From Steroidobacter sp. (GTDB lineage: Bacteria; Pseudomonadota; Gammaproteobacteria; Steroidobacterales; Steroidobacteraceae), in the NCBI RefSeq assembly GCF_016790065.1, contig NZ_JAEUPY010000743.1, forward strand, positions 1 to 44,523: a stretch of 44,523 nt of DNA, read 5' to 3'. Below are positions 42,510 to 44,523 of this stretch, one piece after another (positions within the stretch are counted from its first letter, which is position 1; the number at the start of each line of letters is the position of its first letter). The translations under genes were made by a program, and so were the position numbers. Below the pieces are notes generated by a model. The model had not been told where the DNA came from and made no database searches. It was given only the letters and a program-made list of their open reading frames with translations.

Positions 42510-43673
42510 ATGGAACGCGAACAAGCTATCAAGCTGATGCAGGACCTGCTCAAGCGCGTCGTCGACCGCCAGGGCTCGGACTTGTTCATCACCTCCGGGT
42601 TCCCGCCCGCCATCAAGGTGGACGGCGAGATCCGTCCGCAGTCCGAGCGTGTGCTCACGCCCGAGCAGGCCGCGGTGCTGGTTCGTTCCATCATGAACGA
42701 CAAACAGACGCGCGATTTCGACGCGTCCAAAGAATGTAACTTCGCGATCGCGCCGGCCGGCATCGGCCGTTTCCGTGTCAGCGCGTTCGTGCAGCAGGGG
42801 CAGATCGGCTGCGTGGTCCGAACCATCAACGCCAAGATCCCCACGCTGGAAGAAATGCAGCTGCCGCCCATCCTGCGCGATGTGGTGATGAGCAAGCGCG
42901 GCCTGTGTATTCTGGTCGGCGGTACCGGTTCGGGTAAGTCCACGTCGCTGGCGGCGATGTTGAACTACCGCAACGAAAAAACCCGCGGCCACATCATCAC
43001 CATCGAAGATCCGGTCGAGTACGTGCACAACCACAAGGGTTGTGTGATCACTCACCGCGAAGTCGGCGTGGATTGCGAAAATTGGCACGTGGCGCTCAAG
43101 AACACGTTGCGCCAGGCGCCCGACGTGATCCTGATCGGCGAAATCCGGGATCGGGAAACCATGGAATACGGCATTCAGTTTGCCGAAACCGGTCACCTGG
43201 TGCTGGCCACCCTGCACGCCAACAGCGCCAACCAGGCGCTGGACCGCATCATCAACTTCTTCCCCGAGGAGCGCCGGGAACAATTGTTGATGGATCTGTC
43301 GTTGAACATCAGGGCACTGATTTCGCAGCGCCTGATTCCGCGCGAATCCGGCACCGGCCGGATCGCCGCCATGGAAATCATGTTGAATTCGCCGCTGATC
43401 GCCGATTTGATTTTCAAGGGCGAAGTGGCCCAAATCAAGGAAGTGATGGGTAAGTCCAACCGTCTGGGTATGAAGACATTCGACCAGTCGCTGTTCGACC
43501 TGTATGAAGGTGGGTTAATTTCCTACGAGGACGCGCTGCGTAACGCGGACTCCAAGAACGAAGTACGCTTGCGCATCAAGCTCGAGAGCAAGCGCGAGCT
43601 GAAGATTTCCGATGAGGCGAGCGATAGCTTGCGCATCATGGAAGAAGAATCCGAAGGCGTCATAGGGCGATAG
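42510..43673 (+). CDS. pilU: PilT-like retraction ATPase PilU
   Basis: The 387-residue protein has the PilU traits: Walker A GGTGSGKST at 137-145, ITIEDPVEYVHNHKGCVITHREVGVD, IGEIRDRETMEYGIQFAETGHLVLATLHANSANQALDRIINFFP, and a C-terminal extension with the KSNRLGMKTFDQSLFDLYEGG segment, longer than PilT. PilU is a PilT-dependent accessory retraction motor. The 53-base gap to pilT and the 17-base gap to the next paralogue suggest a single transcript. Confidence 0.95.
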   Translation: MEREQAIKLMQDLLKRVVDRQGSDLFITSGFPPAIKVDGEIRPQSERVLTPEQAAVLVRSIMNDKQTRDFDASKECNFAIAPAGIGRFRVSAFVQQGQIGCVVRTINAKIPTLEEMQLPPILRDVVMSKRGLCILVGGTGSGKSTSLAAMLNYRNEKTRGHIITIEDPVEYVHNHKGCVITHREVGVDCENWHVALKNTLRQAPDVILIGEIRDRETMEYGIQFAETGHLVLATLHANSANQALDRIINFFPEERREQLLMDLSLNIRALISQRLIPRESGTGRIAAMEIMLNSPLIADLIFKGEVAQIKEVMGKSNRLGMKTFDQSLFDLYEGGLISYEDALRNADSKNEVRLRIKLESKRELKISDEASDSLRIMEEESEGVIGR

Positions 43674-43690
43674 GTTAGGGTTTGGTAATC

Positions 43691-44523
43691 ATGGCCGCGA
43701 ACGGCGAGACGGTCGAGAACGAAACGGCGACGACGGACGGCACTGGCGAGGATCGCCAGGTGGTCCTCAATACCAAGCCGTTGTTCAAGCTGATGGTGGA
43801 CAAGCGCGCCTCAGACTTGTTCTTCACCTCCTACGCGCCCATCAAGATCAAGATCGAAGGCCAGATCTTTCCGGTCAACAAACAGATGTTGACGCCGGAA
43901 GTGGTGCGCCAGGCCGCCTACGGTTTGATGACCCAGGAGCAGATCGACGCGTTCAACGACGAGTTGGAAATCGACTTCGCCATTTCCGAGCCTGGGTTGG
44001 GTCGCTTCCGCGTCAACGTGTTCCATCAGCGCGGCAACCCGGCGATGGTGCTTCGTTACATCACGGCCGATATGCCGCGCATCGATGACCTCGGTCTGCC
44101 GGATATTCTCAAAGACTTGATGATGATGAAGCGCGGTCTGTTGCTCATGGTCGGTGCCACAGGCTCGGGCAAGTCGACCACCTTGGCGGCGATGATCAAT
44201 TATCGCAACGAGAGCTCGTCGGATCACATCATCACGATCGAGGATCCTATCGAGTTCTTGCACTCGAATAAGAAATCCATCATCAATCAGCGCGAAGTCG
44301 GCTTGGACACCAAGTCCTATGCCCGGGCGCTACGCAGCGCCATGCGAGCGGCGCCGGACGTGCTGTTGATCGGCGAAATTCGAGATCGAGAGACCATGGA
44401 GTCGGCGATCATGCTGGCGGGCACTGGGCACTTGGTGTTGGCGACTTTGCACGCCAATAACTCGGCCGAGACGCTCGATCGCATCATCAATATGTTCCCT
44501 TTGGAACAGCACACTCAGATCTT
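43691..44523 (+). CDS. Third PilT/PilU-family ATPase, truncated by the window end
   Basis: The first 277 codons are visible; the gene runs off the right edge. An N-terminal extension of about 25 residues (acidic and Thr-rich) comes before the PilT-like domain: LFKLMVDKRASDLFFTSYAP, Walker A GATGSGKST at 155-163, ITIEDPIEFLHSNKKSIINQREVGLD, IGEIRDRETMESAIMLAGTGHLVLATLHANNSAETLDRIINMFP. The closest in-window relative is PilU. It starts 17 bases after pilU. A tandem triplet of retraction ATPases is less common than the pilT-pilU pair; it may tune pilus force or be a second PilU. All ATPase motifs seen are intact. Confidence 0.92.
   Translation, partial: MAANGETVENETATTDGTGEDRQVVLNTKPLFKLMVDKRASDLFFTSYAPIKIKIEGQIFPVNKQMLTPEVVRQAAYGLMTQEQIDAFNDELEIDFAISEPGLGRFRVNVFHQRGNPAMVLRYITADMPRIDDLGLPDILKDLMMMKRGLLLMVGATGSGKSTTLAAMINYRNESSSDHIITIEDPIEFLHSNKKSIINQREVGLDTKSYARALRSAMRAAPDVLLIGEIRDRETMESAIMLAGTGHLVLATLHANNSAETLDRIINMFPLEQHTQI

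Noticed and set aside
42372..43433. Open frame of 353 codons antisense to pilU
   Set aside because: The composition (many His, Gln, Asp) is a mirror of pilU codons and there is no domain pattern.
1..44523. CRISPR arrays, tRNA or rRNA genes, transposases, integrases or phage genes
   Set aside because: None was found on either strand; no regularly spaced repeats longer than a few units and no mobile-element proteins were seen.

Overview
The window looks like chromosomal DNA of a free-living, high-GC Gram-negative bacterium, most probably a gammaproteobacterium. The reasons are the block pilT-pilU divergent from yggS-proC-yggT-DUF4426, the PpnN-type LOG protein, MltD, HtpG, HU and many Sec/lipoprotein signals. 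A Steroidobacteraceae-like plant-polymer degrader is my best guess, but that is inference. Coding density is high and no gene-free stretch exceeds about 290 bases. I saw no tRNA, rRNA, insertion sequence, phage gene or CRISPR array.

Region 1 (1-6144, + strand) is a tightly packed carbohydrate operon whose left end is cut off: the tail of an LsrF-like class I aldolase, a ribulose-phosphate/allulose-phosphate 3-epimerase homologue, a class II aldolase fused to a short-chain dehydrogenase, a D-lyxose isomerase-type cupin, an unrecognised 391-aa protein with hints of a mutarotase fold, and a sugar-porter MFS permease. The substrate cannot be read from the window. Region 2 (6257-9941) holds a two-BON-domain periplasmic protein, a membrane-anchored C13 (legumain-like) cysteine peptidase and, convergently, a PhoK-like alkaline phosphatase.

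Region 3 (10039-25808) is a xylan/xylose island. On the - strand a LacI-family regulator is followed by xylE-xylX-xylB-xylC-xylD, the oxidative Weimberg route from D-xylose to 2-oxoglutarate semialdehyde. The last enzyme, the semialdehyde dehydrogenase, is absent from the window. On the + strand are a GH67 alpha-glucuronidase, an SGNH esterase and a GH3 glycosidase with a PA14 insert, closed by a convergent hexuronate-type MFS transporter. Three copies of a TGATAGCGCTATCA-like palindrome lie before xylE, before the GH67 gene and before the hexuronate transporter. They suggest one regulon controlled by the local LacI-type repressor. At xylE the palindrome sits exactly between a -35 and a -10 element.

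Region 4 (26022-31435) deals with the cell wall and nucleotides: MltD, a small lipoprotein with a TTG start overlapping it, an L,D-transpeptidase, the nucleotide nucleosidase PpnN and a translationally coupled cysteine-containing protein of unknown function. Region 5 (31724-36100) has a small Trp-rich protein, an orphan ParA ATPase with a MinD-like amphipathic C-terminus, a small membrane protein behind a perfect CRP-type site, HtpG and an FKBP lipoprotein. Region 6 (36107-44523) is housekeeping (PEBP protein, alpha/beta hydrolase, TerB-like protein, HU, DUF4426, YggT, ProC, YggS) and ends in three consecutive PilT/PilU-type retraction ATPases, the third cut by the window edge.

The most interesting leads are the undefined sugar operon of region 1, the palindrome regulon of the xylan island, the PpnN-coupled cysteine protein, the MinD-tailed ParA and the third PilT paralogue.
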